Origin: UBA1140 sp964573285
GTDB taxonomy: Bacteria > Campylobacterota > Campylobacteria > Campylobacterales > Sulfurovaceae
Reading direction: 5' to 3'
DNA length: 14,905 bases
Assembly (NCBI GenBank): GCA_964573285.1
Contig: CAZNJD010000030.1
Coordinates: forward strand, 1 to 14,905
The position numbers were made by a program, and so were the translations under genes. This document shows, in pieces, positions 14,338 to 14,905 of this stretch (its first letter is position 1; each line of letters begins with the position of its first letter). Below the pieces are notes generated by a model that saw only the letters and a program-made list of their open reading frames with translations, was not told the origin of the DNA and did no database searches.

Positions 14338-14604
14338 ATGGGATTTGCTAATGATATAGAACCTATAATTGTGAGAGTAGAGAAGATAATAGGATTATCT
14401 TTTAAAATATTTATAGTAACGGCTATTATAGTTATAATAGCTGGTATATATGTAGCAAATCTAATCTATGGAAATAACTCTCTTCATAGATTAGAATATC
14501 TACAACAAGAAAAAGCAACAATCAAAAAGAATATTGCCAAACTCGAACAAGATAATGCAAGATTACATAAACAATATCTTGAATGGGAAGATGCTCAAAA
14601 ATAG
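14338..14604 (+). CDS. FtsB/DivIC-like septum formation protein
   Basis: 88 residues with the FtsB/DivIC layout: a short N-terminal cytoplasmic part, one membrane helix (about 20-43, FKIFIVTAIIVIIAGIYVANLIY), and a periplasmic coiled coil (about 48-80) with heptad-like leucines and many Gln/Lys/Glu (LEYLQQEKATIKKNIAKLEQ). These proteins join FtsL and FtsQ in the divisome. The sequence is low in specific motifs, so the call rests on architecture and on position just after eno, where Campylobacter has an equivalent gene. It overlaps nothing; the gap to eno is 8 bp, with a weak ribosome binding site, which favours translational coupling. The AMIN-domain gene expected next is absent. Confidence 0.7.
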   Translation: MGFANDIEPIIVRVEKIIGLSFKIFIVTAIIVIIAGIYVANLIYGNNSLHRLEYLQQEKATIKKNIAKLEQDNARLHKQYLEWEDAQK

Positions 14605-14731
14605 AATTAGACCTATATAGTTATCTTCTTTAGCTCATCTTTGAGTATAGATTTATCTACCTCTTTATGATGAGAGGATGGAACTAGAGGTGTTGCGAGT
14701 AAGCAAATCTTAAAAGAGTAGAGATATAAAA
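14605..14731. other. Interval without a supported gene
   Basis: 127 bp between the FtsB-like gene and the convergent partial nuclease-family gene. On the minus strand a frame is open for about 40 codons, ending with TAG at 14618-14620, but it has no ATG, GTG or TTG start and begins directly after the neighbouring gene. No terminator hairpin of convincing strength was seen. Confidence 0.4.
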
Positions 14732-14905
14732 TTATTTAACCTGCTCCCACTCATACTCAACAACATTTCTCTGTGTAGAATTAAACTCAACTCCTACAAT
14801 ATAAATCTCATTATAATCAGCTAAATACCTCTCATGATACTTCTTCGCCTTTATCTGTGCCAAAGCCCCTGTTTGATTTACTTTAAACTCAAAAATATAA
14901 ACTTT
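14732..14905 (-). CDS. AAA-ATPase-like / PD-(D/E)XK nuclease-family protein, C-terminal end only
   Basis: 57 residues, open from the right edge to TAA at 14732-14734. It begins KVYIFEFKV, an E-x-K motif of PD-(D/E)XK nucleases, then GALAQIKAKKYHERY and IYIVGVEFN. This pattern (EFK, ALxQIxxKxY, GVxF) is typical of the C-terminal nuclease domain of large proteins with an N-terminal AAA-ATPase-like domain (PF08011, the former DUF1703). Their function is not established; they are often found in several copies per genome. The N-terminal ATPase part lies outside the window. It reads towards the FtsB-like gene and so interrupts the expected downstream cell-envelope cluster. Confidence 0.75.
   Translation of the reverse strand, partial: KVYIFEFKVNQTGALAQIKAKKYHERYLADYNEIYIVGVEFNSTQRNVVEYEWEQVK

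Noticed and set aside
1..14905. CRISPR array, tRNA, rRNA, insertion sequence or prophage
   Set aside because: No regularly spaced repeats, no tRNA-like cloverleaf, no rRNA sequence and no transposase or phage genes were seen by eye.

Overview
This is an AT-rich chromosomal window from a bacterium that I place in Campylobacterota (the former Epsilonproteobacteria), order Campylobacterales. The placement rests on the gene neighbourhoods ffh-rpsP-KH-rimM, UvrD-type helicase-truB, and recA followed by eno and an FtsB-like gene. It is supported by a futalosine-pathway menaquinone gene (mqnD) and by promoters that consist of an extended -10 box without a clear -35. A Sulfurovum/Sulfurimonas-like host is plausible, but I cannot fix the genus.

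Left part (1-2230). The 3' end of a MazF/PemK-like toxin gene lies at the edge. It is followed by a complete partner-switching module. A response regulator fused to a PP2C phosphatase (RsbU-like, minus strand) is divergent from a STAS antagonist (RsbV-like) and an HATPase anti-factor kinase (RsbW-like). No sigma factor accompanies them, so the output target is unknown.

Positions 2234-6186. Minus-strand uvrD and truB are separated by 6 bp. Divergent from uvrD is a LysR-type regulator whose promoter carries an 11-bp direct repeat on both sides of the -10 box.

Positions 6201-9855. A minus-strand run holds ffh, a 207-bp leader with its own promoter and a hairpin, rpsP, khpA, rimM, a short class IV PLP enzyme (PabC-like), and a small protein resembling the SspB adaptor of ClpXP. 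The usual trmD-rplS continuation after rimM is missing.

Positions 9947-11431. An SGNH hydrolase without a signal peptide lies 30 bp downstream of mqnD on the minus strand.

Positions 11578-14604 (plus strand). recA is followed by a small two-helix membrane protein of unknown function with a histidine- and acid-rich loop, then eno, then an FtsB/DivIC-like divisome protein. The right edge holds the minus-strand 3' end of an AAA-ATPase/PD-(D/E)XK nuclease-family protein.

About eight transcription units have a recognisable TGnTAnAAT promoter. Several syntenies expected from memory of Campylobacter and Helicobacter are broken just after the first conserved genes (truB, rimM, the FtsB-like gene), which suggests a rearranged genome. 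I see no CRISPR array, tRNA, rRNA, insertion sequence or prophage. The most interesting items are the sigma-less partner-switching module and the SspB-like candidate.
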